DNA of 64,000 nt, taken from Apostichopus japonicus (Eukaryota; Echinodermata; Holothuroidea; Aspidochirotida; Stichopodidae). The stretch lies in contig NC_092581.1 in NCBI RefSeq assembly GCF_037975245.1, positions 5,237,501 through 5,301,500 of the forward strand, read 5' to 3'. Shown one piece after another: positions 24,542-39,059 of this stretch (positions are counted from its first letter, which is position 1; every line of letters begins with the position of its first letter). A model generated the notes under the pieces. It did no database searches. It worked only from the letters and a program-made list of their open reading frames with translations, and was not told where the DNA came from. A program made the translations under genes and the position numbers.

Positions 24542-27500
24542 ATGGTAACTCTTCATCACTTTCCAACTATTCCCGGACAAAGCTTTCCCTTTATCAATGC
24601 ATATAGGCGTATTTAATAACACAGAGGTTACTTGTATAAGCTGTACAGCTGTACGCGGAGTAGTGTATGGTACAGAGCTGCTTGGAACTCGTTAAGATGC
24701 TCAATGATACGTGTCAAGCTATGACTATAGCCAGATTGGTATATATATTATAGCAAAAAAAAATATCAAAATAACAGAGAATAACACGGTAGTTTTGAAT
24801 GTACCCTTCTTTTGCGATTTCGAACTGATTTATCGTGAGCGTAAAATGCAGCTAATGTTTTGATAAAGATAACAAAAAAATGCTACTGCATCGAGGTACG
24901 TCTAGGCGTAAAAATATGATATTCATGCAGTTTTAAAAGGAAAGCATTCACAAACGGTACTGTATGTGATTATTAAAAGAAAAAAAGAGTTCACGAAGCT
25001 TTTTTTTCCCACCAATAAAGGAAGGAATGAAGCTGATGGGGTCAATGTGTATAATTAAATATTAGTCTGTGGGTGTGTATAGCTCTGAAACGTTTGGGCA
25101 ATGACATTGTGTTTGATATTCTGGTCAAGCCAGCAATATTCATGCTTAATTGAATTTTAACATCATCATCCAGTTAGCAGAGGTTCCTGCATTGCCCGAA
25201 TAGTTGTAAATCCTATAATCAAAAGAAAACAAATAATTTGCACAAAATTAATGTTTAAAAAAAAGAAGATAATTCCCTTTGCAAAACGTCGACGTATATA
25301 TATGCACACATTGATCAAAACTGGTATACGATCTTGGTGAAAGAATAAATATGAAATATTAGTTTTCAGATTCCTTATGCTTCTTTTTGTCGTCGAGTTA
25401 TATATAGTTTGCTCAATGTAGGTTTGTGAGGTAAAGTTAGGAGTAGACACAAACCAAACCATCTTTGTTAGTATGTGTGATAGAGATAAATGTCGTGAAT
25501 AACTTCTCCAAAGCAGTCAAAAACGTGTTGTTACATTTGGGAGATATCACGGATATTAATGTTCCTACAGCTACGCACATACGGTCGAAGACTTGATCAA
25601 GTCTAAATATGACGTCATCGACTCACATGTGCTTAATTTCTCTTATGTACTTCTTTGTTTATCGCATTGTCTATATAGGTTCCTTTCACTGAGATGGGTT
25701 TTACATATGCTGAAACTAAAATGCTGAACCCCTCAACATGACCTTATGACGACATTGGTTTTTAGTGTCAACACTGTTCACAGTAAAAGGGTTTCAAAAC
25801 ATAATGGAACTGTGACATCACACATTGACAAAATGTCAGCAACCAGACATTAATTTTAAACTTGGAAATCTTCCAAACGATGTCAGTAATTTCTCAGCTG
25901 CTTGGAGGAGTTGTCGTTCAGAAAGGTCTCTGGCATATAAGCCGAGGATAAATATTTGACTTTTTATCTCCCTGAAGCAAAAATTTAGTCGTTTTAAACC
26001 TTTGAAAAGCTACACGTCGGTGTAGCGTATCGACAAGACTCTTCGTCATGTGGCTGGCTGCCATGATCATTAATATAGTCTGTCGCCGCAGCGCCTTATC
26101 AAAATGCATCTCGGTTTTCTGTTTGAGATTGGTCTGCGCGATTATGTTAACAGTCTGGCGTGTCTGAAGGGAATATCAAAATACACTGTTCAGAATTTTA
26201 CGTGATAAATATACCATTGCAGTATATATTACTCTGACTATATCAATGAGTTATACTAATGGATTTTTTGGTTTCTTCAGTTTTATCGCAAGACCGAGGC
26301 ATTGAAGATTAATCATGAAAAAAACGACAAGACAAGATAATCCTATAGCCTCCTCCCAATTGCAATTACATGATTAATTCGAAAGGATTGGTGCAGGAAA
26401 ACTGAAAATTGTTAAAACGTTCAACTTTTCGAAGTCTATATGGTATACACTAATATGCATGATTCCTCCCCCACCCAATTTCACCCACCTGCTCACCTTA
26501 GTCCTTACTCTATAATACAGTCCCATTGTCCCATGCCCCCACTCCCAACACCAACGAGAAAATAAATATCAGAACAACTATTTTAATCTTGCTGACAAAG
26601 GCAGAACATTGGTCCGATCCCCCTTCCCATCCTCCCTATCTCGAACCTGTACCAAGGGGACTGGTAAATGGTCACGCAGGCGTTCAAATGTAAGCCCTAC
26701 AGGAACCCTGATATAATAGGAGGGGTGGGGTGGGGTTGGTGGGGTGGGGAAGGTATCAGAAAAATGTTCACTAGTGATGTAATTGCCTCGCCGGTATGGC
26801 ATAATATTGATTTTTTTGGGGGGGAGGGGGAGGGGGATTCCATCGGTGTCGAAGCCCTGCATTTCACAGCCAACATCTCAATATATAATTACTTACTGTC
26901 ATCCTCCAAGCATTTGCCTTCCAAAGACGATTCATTATAGAACAGTATTGAACCCTTTACAACGGTTATGATGTTATCTGGGGGATCTGAATACTCTTGG
27001 TAGTGCTTGGATTTATCTGATTATCATTGGATAACACTTACAATGAAATAATTCACCATTTATTTGATTCACAATGCAGTTACAAGTCCCACGACCTTTC
27101 CACATTGAACGAAAACATTTTTCATTCTAGGATTTATTATGTTCACTGACTCACACACACACACACGGCTTAGATTTTTTTATGTTTCCCATAAGATTAA
27201 TACTGTAGGCTATTTTCTGTTATTTGATGTTATGTATATAAACTTGACATTAGAAGGGATCTGATGTGACATTAAGTGAGGGGCCCTCAAGAGAGATACA
27301 GTTGGCTCAGTGGTGGGAATGGTATATGTTTTTGTCACATGCAGCTGTCTGTATCTTTGTTTTTCTATAGTGGATGGCTTGGAGTCTGCTCAACAAATTC
27401 CTACACTCTGATCTTTCCACGTCGCTTGGGAACTAACCGCTGTTGTTAATCGTGTCTCACTCCCTTCCTTTGCTACACACTTCTTTTTAAATTCCTATAC

Positions 27501-27575
27501 TGACTCTAGTGCGCATTTCTTGTAAGCTGATAACTCGTCGCTTTGCCTGGTGATATACTTACTCCCTCTATATAG
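24542..27575. other. intergenic, nothing recognised
   Basis: AT-rich, with G-rich patches at 26719-26750 and 26816-26836 and a short AC run near 27150. Open frames across the G-rich patches are low-complexity. Confidence 0.5.
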
Positions 27576-27637
27576 ATGCTCGCAACACAACAGCCCAGAG
27601 CGAGATTGAATGGACAGAAGACAACAGAAATGGAAAG
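27576..27637 (+). CDS. candidate internal exon, unknown gene
   Basis: 62 bp between a pyrimidine-rich acceptor ending TATAG and a good donor AAG|GTAAAG. With one base supplied by a preceding exon it reads 20 sense codons, including Q-S-E-I-E-W-T-E-D, and ends in phase 0. The acidic-hydrophobic-W motif resembles Y-T-E-I-D-W in the tail of the receptor at 7377, but with Gln in place of Tyr. No upstream exon was found, so this is a weak call from splice signals and frame only. Confidence 0.3.
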
Positions 27638-27868
27638 GTAAAGTCGGTGGGGAGTATAATTACACGTCATGATGACGTAACGCCTGCGTGAATAAATTTA
27701 AACAAAAACCCTCTGTAAAGCTGTAGCTATGTCTTTCAAAATGTAGTGAGTCCAGCAATCGGCCTTGTCTCATATCGTATCTCTTAATGAACGTTGTAAT
27801 TCGAATTATGGTATCTCTAAAGATGTTTAAGTGTGATACTAAAGAAACCGCATTCTTAAAAATTCCTT

Positions 27869-28239
27869 TTAAAGGGAGTGAAGACTCGCGCACAAAGAAA
27901 CGTCTGATGCCGGTAATCTGACCTAGTTTCGAATGAGGTGTAAAAGAAGTGTTAGACACCACCACCATCGATCCCAGAAAATACACACACAGCTTGCTAC
28001 CTTCGGTAATTAGACACTAGTGTACAGTCAATACATGCAGCTACAGCCAAAACCCACAACACAGTGTACATAGCGGCGATGGACATCTCAAGTCTAGATA
28101 AAAGATAACAAGGTATCACGTTTCATTACTGTCTGCATTTTGCAGAGACAAGAAAAGAACTTCACTTGCAAGCAACGAAAAGTTAACTCTTTTTTCAGAG
28201 GGCGGCACGCGGTTTGGGGCGAGTCTTCAATGCCTTTAA
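27869..28239 (-). mobile_element. TTAA-flanked MITE, copy 3 (inverted)
   Basis: TTAA at 27869-27872 and 28236-28239; ends AGGGAGTGAAGACTCGCGC and GGCGAGTCTTCAATGCCT. It is the longest copy (371 bp) and matches the copies at 5596 and 10751. Non-coding. Confidence 0.9.
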
Positions 28240-28306
28240 GTCCTACAAATGTTTTTCGAATAAGTTTGTGTGATACCGATATAGTTATACTGTGTCCGGC
28301 AGGTGA

Positions 28307-28362
28307 AGATTTATATACCTACATATGTATGTATTATTTATATACCTACATATGTATGTATT
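28307..28362 (+). repeat. 28-bp unit repeated twice
   Basis: A segment containing TATACCTACATATGTATGTA occurs twice in tandem. Each copy has an internal palindrome around ACATATGT. Confidence 0.75.
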
Positions 28363-28572
28363 AATATTGTTCCTCGAATTAAAATAGTGTCTGGTTTACA
28401 GCTATATATAGCTACTTCTGCATGTACTAACAAATGCTTGCCTTTAGAAGGAAGTTTGGGTCACTGGGGTGGGGTAGGGGGTCGTGAAAGGTAGACAATA
28501 TGATGGTGGCCGTGTGTAGTTAGGGGCTTGAAAAACTATCATTCTTAAATCCATTTTCAATGATTTTTCCAG

Positions 28573-28752
28573 GCTCGTCCATCTGTTTTCACTCAGTCCG
28601 CGTTAAAGGACAACATAACGTTACAGCCTATACCACCGGGGTATTGTGAAGTAATCTGCACAATAAATGCTGTACGTTGCGGGAGTCACAAAGATAATGA
28701 ACCTAGCTTTATTTATACACAGTATATCCACAGTGTCTGCTTTACTTCCTAA
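28573..28752 (+). CDS. candidate terminal exon, unknown gene
   Basis: After an acceptor TTTTTCCAG, a frame stays open for 59 codons to a TAA at 28750-28752. It continues in phase 0 from the candidate exon ending at 27637. The peptide includes P-P-G-Y-C-E-V and several cysteines but matches no family I know. A donor-like GAA|GTAATC inside means the exon could also end earlier. Open frames of this length do arise by chance, so confidence is low. Confidence 0.28.
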   Translation, partial: ARPSVFTQSALKDNITLQPIPPGYCEVICTINAVRCGSHKDNEPSFIYTQYIHSVCFTS

Positions 28753-31203
<2,451 letters not shown>

Positions 31204-32121
31204 CGCCAGACTGAAACAAAACTCACCATGGTGTACCGGTGGTGTACCCTTGTTTCCTTGGCAACGAGTTATAAACAAATTTAGAAGAGTATCAGAAAAC
31301 AGGATCAAGTGCAATACAACCTTGAACTTGAAACCGTCCGCAATCAATGTGGGTATATGGAAGTAATAGCGATCGATCGACTTAATAACCTCCTGTGTGT
31401 CTGTATGTCTGTCAGTTAGTGCTTGATTTCATTTCATGTTATCTTAGTGCTGGAAATGTCTTTGAAATCGAATTTTAAAACGGAACTCGCTTTACATAAC
31501 CAACTGATTAAATTCAGAACAGTAAGACGAAGCCACTAAAATAATAATAATAAAAAAAATATATATATTTGAAAGATTTAGGCCCGCAACATTACCAAAA
31601 CATCACCTGGTGAACTCAAATTTAAGTCAAATGATAATATTAAGCCAGTGGGGTAGCCAGGTGGAAGGAGAGGGGTGGGGGGGGGGTAGGATGGAGTGAG
31701 GAGGGTTCCCGAACAGTTTTTACTTCTGATATCGCTAAATATGTCCACATGTATTATTAACTAAAGCTGAAATGTTCCTCTCAACCTCTACCCCACCGTC
31801 TGTTCCCGCATGGGTTAGCATATTGATTTAGAGATTAAAACACACACACACCCAAATTTGTTTGCAAAGATTCAGTCGCTTTAACATCCCAGTCACTCTC
31901 TTGCTTTTAATTCCACTCCATCCCTCTAATTGTCTTCGTTAATCCCCAGTAATCCTATAATCCTGACACTCATGGTGTCGGTAAGTACTAAATTATCAAT
32001 TGAAAATAATAACCCCTCAGTGCGAGCTGACGAGTCAATGCTGTAATGTTTGATAAAGGGGGCGGGCTTTCACTGTTGTATTGCAGTCGAGAAGATGGAT
32101 AAAGGGGATCACTGGCTAGAA
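31204..32121. other. intergenic with a possible hAT end relic
   Basis: At 31648 there is CAGTGGGGTAGCCAGG followed by a G-rich run, resembling a hAT terminus, but no matching right end was found. No gene seen. Confidence 0.4.
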
Positions 32122-32129
32122 ATCTTCAG

Positions 32130-32319
32130 ATCGCTTCTCGGCCTTTTGGCTAAGATCATGTGTAGTATCTCTTCCCTTAGGGAATGGTGATACACACCTG
32201 ACGATGATCACACAGTCACAGTCCCGATGCAAGGGGACTGGGGCTGAGAGCGGATCAGTCGTTTGGTAGTTTGGTTTTCGTGCCCAGGTTCTTTCCTGGG
32301 TGACTTTTTCTTAAAAAGT
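32130..32319 (+). mobile_element. U2 snRNA-headed retroelement
   Basis: The first 41 bases (32130-32170) equal the 5' end of U2 snRNA with one change at U2 position 30. They include stem-loop I (CTCGGCCTTTTGGC) and the branch-point recognition sequence GTAGTA. The remaining 150 bases are not U2 but hold hairpins: TTCCC/GGGAA inside GTATC/GATAC, AGTCCC/GGGACT, and CCCAGG/CCTGGG. The segment ends in a T/A-rich tail. A perfect 8-bp direct repeat ATCTTCAG flanks it (32122-32129 and 32320-32327), starting exactly at U2 nucleotide 1. This indicates retroposition of a U2-headed RNA: either a SINE with an snRNA head (the SINEU class) or a template-switch chimera. The canonical U2 Sm site is absent, so it is not a working U2 gene. 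Confidence 0.8.
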
Positions 32320-32327
32320 ATCTTCAG

Positions 32328-34690
32328 TAGGAATCACGGTTGAATACGACACATTTAACCGGATCGTCTGATTTGAAATGATTTCTGTGTTAGTATGCAC
32401 ATGTTCTTATGTATGAGCTAGACCGGAAAATGGCATTTAATTTACAGCATCGCAGATCTTAAATTAGATAGTTTCAGCATTTCCATTGCTACATAATGCA
32501 TGTTTCGCGTACTTCCTATACCATAAGTTTGTTAAGGAGACGATGAAGTGCAAAGTTCCAAATAAAGTACAGTGGTGCATCAATAGGGAGAGTATAGGGT
32601 TGGGTATGGAGGCGAGGAGGGGGGGGGGCGAGGGGGAGGAGGGGGTCAAGGTTAAAAGAGCGGCAACAGACTTTAGTGTTCTTCCACCTGTTTTGCACTC
32701 TAATTGATGTCAACAATTAGTCCTGAACACAAATGCTGACTGACGTCATAATGAGCCTTGCGTTAAAATATCATTCAAGGCCGCCATTGGCTTATTTCGA
32801 ACCCTGACAACCAAGCAGATGTTGGAGCGAAATCTGCACTCAAAATTGAAGTATGGTACATAATTATAACGTTACCCCCCCCCCCCCCCCGCCCGACAAA
32901 TGACGGTCTCAGATCTGTAGCTTGCATCCCACTACAAATAGTTGCATTTCGTATTTAGATTCAGTCATGACTGCACACGTCACATATTGCTGTTAAATCA
33001 TCTCCATGTGTGTTCGGCAAGTTTCGACAATTTGTTTTCACCAAATGAACGTACAATTGAGATTAATTAAAGGTTCCAGTCCATTCGAATAATTTCGTAT
33101 GTTTTCATATAAGTAATGAATAACGTGTATAAAAGCAACGTAAAAATTTCAATATATTCGACTTTCTCTGATATCTTTGTTGAAATGACACTTAACATAA
33201 TTCAATAAACAGCTTGTTACCCCTTAACTGCGCCTGCGCATAATTCTATATCTATCAGTCGCAAACAGCTGCTTTAAGTCCACGCAAACCACTAATAAAA
33301 CGAAACCGAATATTTATCTATTTTTAGGCTTTTCTCGATTCTTTTCAAACTCGAGCTTGATTATTCCCTATGCAATGAAACTGATCACATGAATTCTGAG
33401 CTGTAACCTACTTTTAGAATGATTCCAAAACCGCTTGTTGCCATGGCAGAGAAACAGAGAGGAAAAAAAATCAGAAAATTAGTGATATGATGATCAGTTC
33501 TTCCCAGGTTTTCAAACTACTAAGGGATGGGGGAAGCGAATAAGATGGGTGTGGCGGTAGGTAGGGGGGGGGGGGGTGTTGGTTATGACGTCTCTGGTAA
33601 ACGAAATCTTTGGCATCGCTCTTGGAATGCCAAATACTCGCCCAAATTCCTCTTAGGGTTCGAGATGAGTGACTAATTGATAAGCCTAAGCAATGGGAGC
33701 AAGAGAATACCGAGGATCTTAATTAGCGATGATTACAGGCAAAGAAACTTAATGTGTCAATCAACAAGAATATCATGTTTATAAAGGGAAATATGCAAGG
33801 AGTCTTAAAAGGCTTAGTACCTTTGAGGGTTCGAAATGACAAAGGTTACATTCATAGTGGTATACTGAGTGAGTCGTTATCAAGCCATAATATAGTCTAA
33901 AGAGGTTAAATACATTGTTGAACGAAACAAATATTTGGTTGGTGTTTGTCAGGCGGTGAAAAATTCATGGTTTTCATTGTACTAATCGGGTAAATTTCTC
34001 CTTCAATGGCTCTGGTTTGGACACCCCACCGGTCATACCCTGCACATTAATTGCACAATCTAGTTTTGGTGAGAATATCTTAGCAAGATAAGCTAAAAGT
34101 ATTGAGTGGGATTTCTTGTCATATAAGAACACAGGATGCGTTAAGAACACAATTTCGCCTGCTTATATATATAGAAGCACTAGGTAGAAAGGGAAAAAAC
34201 AGTTGTATTGAACGATAAAGGGTAGCTAATATTCTTGGCCTATCAACTAGAAAAGGTCGTCGGCTAAATATCTAAACCACTTAACGTTTTATTGCAAATC
34301 TACTTCCTTATAATGTGTAAGCCTCAAGCTTTCCTGATTCGCTCACATCGCGAAATGTAAACTCAGTTTCTAGAAGAGCGCCCGCTTTCTGCGAAACTAC
34401 ACGCTCAAGCCGGAACGACTTCTTAACTTTTGGTTAAATGTTTTTTTTTTTTTTTCGTTTTTTTGAATGAGACTTTTGGGAGTTTATGTCAATCTACAGA
34501 TGATCTAGAAAGACAGCTTAAAGTAAAACTCTCAGCAGCTATGAAAAAATGAGCTTCCAACTTTGATATCGCGGATTCGTGGAGGATGAAAAACAGTAGA
34601 TTTGAAGCAAAATAAGAAAAGAATATTAATATATGCCTAGGCTCTGTGGGTGACTATAGTTACAAAGCATTTGATAATGCATTCAGCAAT
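32328..34690. other. intergenic, nothing recognised
   Basis: Contains a C16 run (32875-32890), a G13 run (33564-33576), a G-rich patch at 32610-32645 and a T-rich patch near 34440. No gene seen. Confidence 0.5.
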
Positions 34691-34698
34691 AACATAAT

Positions 34699-35109
34699 CA
34701 GGGGGTAGGAGCCGGGGGCCACTGGGGGCACGTGCCCCCCACTTTTTTCTCCAAAATAGCAAATGTGATCTACTGGCAAATAAAATGTGCCCCTTTGATG
34801 AAGAACTGTCTTTTGGAGATCTTAAGCCTTTGTTAATTTTAATATTTTATTTTAATTATTTATTTTTAGTCTGTACATGCTATTTTTAAAATGGCATCCC
34901 ATATCTTTTTGTAGCACGGTTAACAATAAACAATCTCAACAAATAGTATTGATAGCATACTAACACATCATATATATTTAAGTGATATGGCCGGTGTGTA
35001 TCGGTTTATAGCATAACGAGTGGTGATTGTTGAATGAGAAAGTGCCCCTCTGATGTTGTGCCTCCCCCCCCCCCCCCCCGGCCACTTATTGGAAGCTTCC
35101 TACCCCCTG
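34699..35109 (+). mobile_element. hAT-like MITE, family A copy 1
   Basis: Inverted ends CAGGGGGTAGGAGC and (read inward) CAGGGGGTAGGAAGC, flanked by a perfect 8-bp duplication AACATAAT (34691-34698 and 35110-35117). The interior matches 60655-60976 (for example CTACTGGCAAATAAAATGTG) and is longer by about 90 bases. A C16 run lies next to the right end. No transposase frame. Confidence 0.92.
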
Positions 35110-35117
35110 AACATAAT

Positions 35118-36697
35118 AGCTCCATGGATAATGGTTAATGATTTAGAAGACATGTACTAAAATTCATGTCTACATCCGCTAACTTTAACGTAAATTCCAT
35201 GTTTTCCGTGCAGGAAGAGCAAATTGCCAATATCGTACTTTGTTAGTGTCGATTAAAATGAAATAGAAAACCTCATTCGTGGAGTAGTGTATGTTACAAC
35301 CGCATGTTCCCGAGTGGTGTATTACTTTGTGAACAACCCCCTCACTTTTGTATCTGTTATGCAGAGAACATTGCTGTGTTATGGCAATCACATTCATACT
35401 TTAGGGAATTGATAAAGGGAGGGTAAAAACATTAATAAGAATAATTGAAAAAAAAAACTATCGTTGCAGGGCAAGGACGGGTCATGTGTATCATCTTTCA
35501 ACTCAGTTTCTTCTCGCTTTGCACGAGGAAGGCACTCAATATGTTGTTGACTGATGAATTCAGATAAACTTTCAGCAGGGAGTTGATATGGAAACTCCCT
35601 GCTTGCAGGAAGTTTGGGTATTCAAACTTTTCATTCAAATAATCATGAAAAAGTTGTAAATTGTACAACATTTTTTGTGTGTAATGTGTATATGATTAAT
35701 AATAATGGAGCCAATTGTTTATGGGTGGCGAAATATAGATAATCAATAAATTGGTATCTTTAATTAAACAAGTATCGATGTTCATTCGGTTGTTGGTAAA
35801 CTCTGTTGAAGTGTCCTAGTATGATAAATATTTGTCCTAATTTGGGCAAAACCCATCTACTTGGTAAAAATTGACGATTCAACTAAAAGGGTGCCTTTAA
35901 AAAGCCTGCGTTCCCATGACCTCTTGTAAGTTGGATTAAACCAGCATAAAGTTAAAGGAAAAATAAAGGCATAAAACTATTTGTGATATATTCTATAGAA
36001 CCGTTATAAAACACGGATATCAGTGAAGGTTGCAATGCTATAGCACTTTTAATTTAAAAAATGACAATGCAATGATTTGAGGCTCATCAGTTAAAGTGCC
36101 TGGACAACTAAGTCTAGCACCTGGGTCAGTACCGTAGGTCATGAGTTCCCTGGATGCTACACAAAACTAACAAGAAAACCATACGGGAAGTTTTTCACGG
36201 CCTCATATAACAAGTTTACGATGCAATAAAAATTTTCAGGCACAACCCGCGCTGGTTGTTATCCATATTTTTGTGCTCTGTTGCTTATATGAAGTTGAAG
36301 CAAAAAAGATCTTTGCTTGAGTTTACTCAATATTATGAAACATTGGATCAATATTGACGTTTCGACCTTTAGGCTACCGGGGAGCCTACGTCATCAAAAA
36401 GTTTAGCCTTAGAGAAACTGACGGATATTTAGCATACTTTAACCAGAAAAAGTATACCTTTTTTTGAGGTTTGGGGGGGGGGGGGGTGTGGGCGGGAGGG
36501 GATTAAGGTCTAACCTATAAAGACTAGAATTCTGACTTTAACTTGTCCATAAATGTATTGAGTATTTGTGCTTTCTATGATATTTCATCCTATTTGTCTC
36601 AAGTTCGGTATTTTGTATAAAATTCGTCAACTTTAAATGTTGTTATCACCAAAACTATGCATACAATTTTCAGTAGGATACTGAGAATCTGTTCCCT
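35118..36697. other. intergenic, nothing recognised
   Basis: AT-rich, with a G14 run at 36473-36486. No gene or repeat family identified. Confidence 0.5.
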
Positions 36698-36705
36698 CTC
36701 ACAAC

Positions 36706-37180
36706 CATTGGCGTTGGAGGCGGGTCGGGGGAGGGGGGGGGGGCGGTACAGCCCCCAACCAAATATTTTTGTGAAAATTCGAGCAATATGCTGAGAATTT
36801 TTCGGGCACCTACTGAAAGAAAATTAAATTGTAATGATGTAGCTAAAGGAAATCAATATAGTTTAAAAAGAAATCTCATTGGGCATTGAAATAAAGTTTT
36901 AAGCTTGCCCGACTAATTCGCCATTACTAATGTAAAAAGAGAGTTTTGACATAACTGGCCCTCCATGCTTTTTCTCCATCTACATAGGACATTTCGTTGT
37001 TTACATTAGCATCCCGCGGATGATGGATGTAATAACCGATGCATGCCTATATGATATGTACTTTAAGATGTTGAACGCGCACGGAGCGCGCGAAATCTCG
37101 TGTTGTATTTTTCGGGCAAGTCGTTAAAGCCCCACCCCCCCCCCCCAAAAAAAAGAAATTGGGCTCCTTACGCCTCTATG
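36706..37180. mobile_element. hAT-like element with 8-bp target duplication
   Basis: Imperfect inverted ends, CATTGGCGTTGGAGGC on the left and CATAGAGGCGTAAGGAGCC read inward from the right, flanked by a perfect 8-bp duplication CTCACAAC (36698-36705 and 37181-37188). 475 bp with no transposase frame. It carries a G11 run near the left end and a C12 run near the right, as if the homopolymers were part of the subterminal repeats. Confidence 0.82.
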
Positions 37181-37405
37181 CTCACAACATTATCAAACAC
37201 GAAGTTTTGACTGATTTGAAAGTAACTGATATGAAATCAAACATTGAATATAGTCTATAGTGAAAGTAAGCGAATAGCTTCATAAAATAAATTCATGAAT
37301 TTTAGTAGACAAGAAATTGTGTCGAAAACTTCGATCAAAATTAACGATTAATGACTGAATATATGAGCTCCTGTTTGTACTGTTAGTCCTGTTTACACCT
37401 TAAAA

Positions 37406-37764
37406 CAGGGTTTCCCTAACTTTATCCCCCACGATCCCCTGTGGATGTCAGAGTTGTCCACAAACCCTTAACTTTTCGAGACACGATCTGAGTCATTTTA
37501 TACTATTATACGCATAACACTGCTTCGTAAAAGATCGAGTATCACATGCACGGTACGGTACTATACTATGACAACATATGCGTATGGAACGCGAAAAGAG
37601 TTTGTCGATAGGTACGACTTTTGTACATTACTAAATTATGATACATCAGATTTTAGTTCAACAAAAAGTACTCTAGTTTTGAGTTTCAGAAACGTCTCAC
37701 GAACCCCCTGGGATGGACTCACTCATCCCCTGGGGGTTCATTCACCCCAGTTAGAGAACCCCTA
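37406..37764 (+). mobile_element. hAT-like MITE, family B copy 1
   Basis: Ends CAGGGTTTCCCTAACTTTAT and (inward from right) TAGGGGTTCTCTAACTGGGG. The flanking duplication is CCTTAAAA and CCTTACAA (7 of 8). It shares long internal stretches, inverted, with 42495-43038. Ends of the CAGGGGTTCCC type recall Charlie-like hAT elements. The 74-codon frame inside is not coding. Confidence 0.82.
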
Positions 37765-37772
37765 CCTTACAA

Positions 37773-39059
37773 CGTACGGCGGGCTTTCATAACGTCGTGC
37801 TTTTTACCTACCAGTTATTTTTGTCTTGAATATTAATATGAGACGCCAATTTCAACTTGAAATCAAACCATCCAAGCATGTTGTTGTCTTCATTAAGTTA
37901 ATGTAACATATGAGATGGTTACTCTCGTTACAAGATCATGTACTGCACTATTGATTATGTCTTCTTGGTTCAATAAAACAACATATATAAAAGTGCAATT
38001 GTGCACGGTCATTCGTGAATTTACTATCGAACATGGAAAAACGTGATGAAATACAACCCCGTCTGCAAGAATGGGGGTGAGGAAGGGGGTGGGAGGGGTG
38101 GAGAGGGCCAGTTTTTCAATATGTTTTCAAAATTAAATAGAAATAAAACCATTGGGATTCTATATAAGTTGCATGTTAGTTTTGTATAGTAATTAAAGCA
38201 GGGTAAAGAGGCTGTAATTGAAAACCACATTTGTTTCTTTTATTTTATCTTAGAGGATGATTTTAAGATACAAACTTAGATTTGATCTGTTTGTAGACAA
38301 TGAAAACACAATGCTGTCAGTTCAGATTGGATTTCTATAACACTTTGAAGTTTTGAGAAGTTATTTTTTATAACAGATGAGGTTGTCAACTAAAGTGACT
38401 GGACTATGAAGTCTAATACACAGATCATAAGGCCAGTCCCTCGCATAATGCAACACAAACTTCAGTGGCAAAACTTTGAGACATTTTTGGGCTGAAAGAC
38501 GTGTTACAATACACAACTACCTTAACATGATTTGCGACAAAAAAAGCTTCACGACTGAGCGATTTGATTAAGTCTAGACTAATGACTGAACATATAGTAT
38601 ATATTGGGGAAGATTTAAAGGTTTTATTGCAATTGTCGCATTTGCCTGCAAAAGGAACGTTCCTTAGATGCTGTTTTGTCAATCGCATTCTCGTACACAT
38701 GAGTGGCATCTCCTGTTAATGAAAAATAAACATGGCTTGTGATTCTAACACGCGCTTGACTTTTCCATGATTTGCTGCGTGTTTATTCTTTGCCCTTAAT
38801 GCAGCGAGCTCCGTTAATCAAGTTCTACAAGCCCTCTGAAATTCAATTATGTCGTCCTTCTATACTCGAGTTACTGTATAAGAACTTCATAGGAACGTCA
38901 AAGATCAATGTTACGAAGAACAACATGCTGAAGAAGAATAAAAATAAAACGATGTCTGAGTACATTCACAGAGTATATTTGTACTTTTTTTAATGTGACT
39001 CTATCTTAGAGAAGAGTGTTAAGGCTCAAAGAGTTTACATTCTTACACTGAAACTATTG
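37773..39059. other. intergenic, nothing recognised
   Basis: No gene seen. A 94-codon minus-strand frame at 38425-38709 has a CxxC pair but no partner histidines, so it is not a zinc finger. Confidence 0.5.

Larger units (their letters stand above)
27638..28572 (+). other. candidate intron carrying a MITE
   Basis: This would be the intron joining the two candidate exons at 27576-27637 and 28573-28752 in phase 0. It starts GTAAAG and ends TTTTTCCAG. It contains MITE copy 3 and a short duplicated segment. It is speculative and depends on both exons being real. Confidence 0.25.

Noticed and set aside
32130-32319. Functional U2 snRNA gene
   Set aside because: Only the first 41 bases are U2; the Sm site and the conserved 3' domain are missing, and target duplications flank the segment.
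38425-38709. Zinc-finger-like CDNC in a 94-codon minus-strand frame
   Set aside because: No histidine pair or repeated finger spacing follows, so the CxxC is likely chance.
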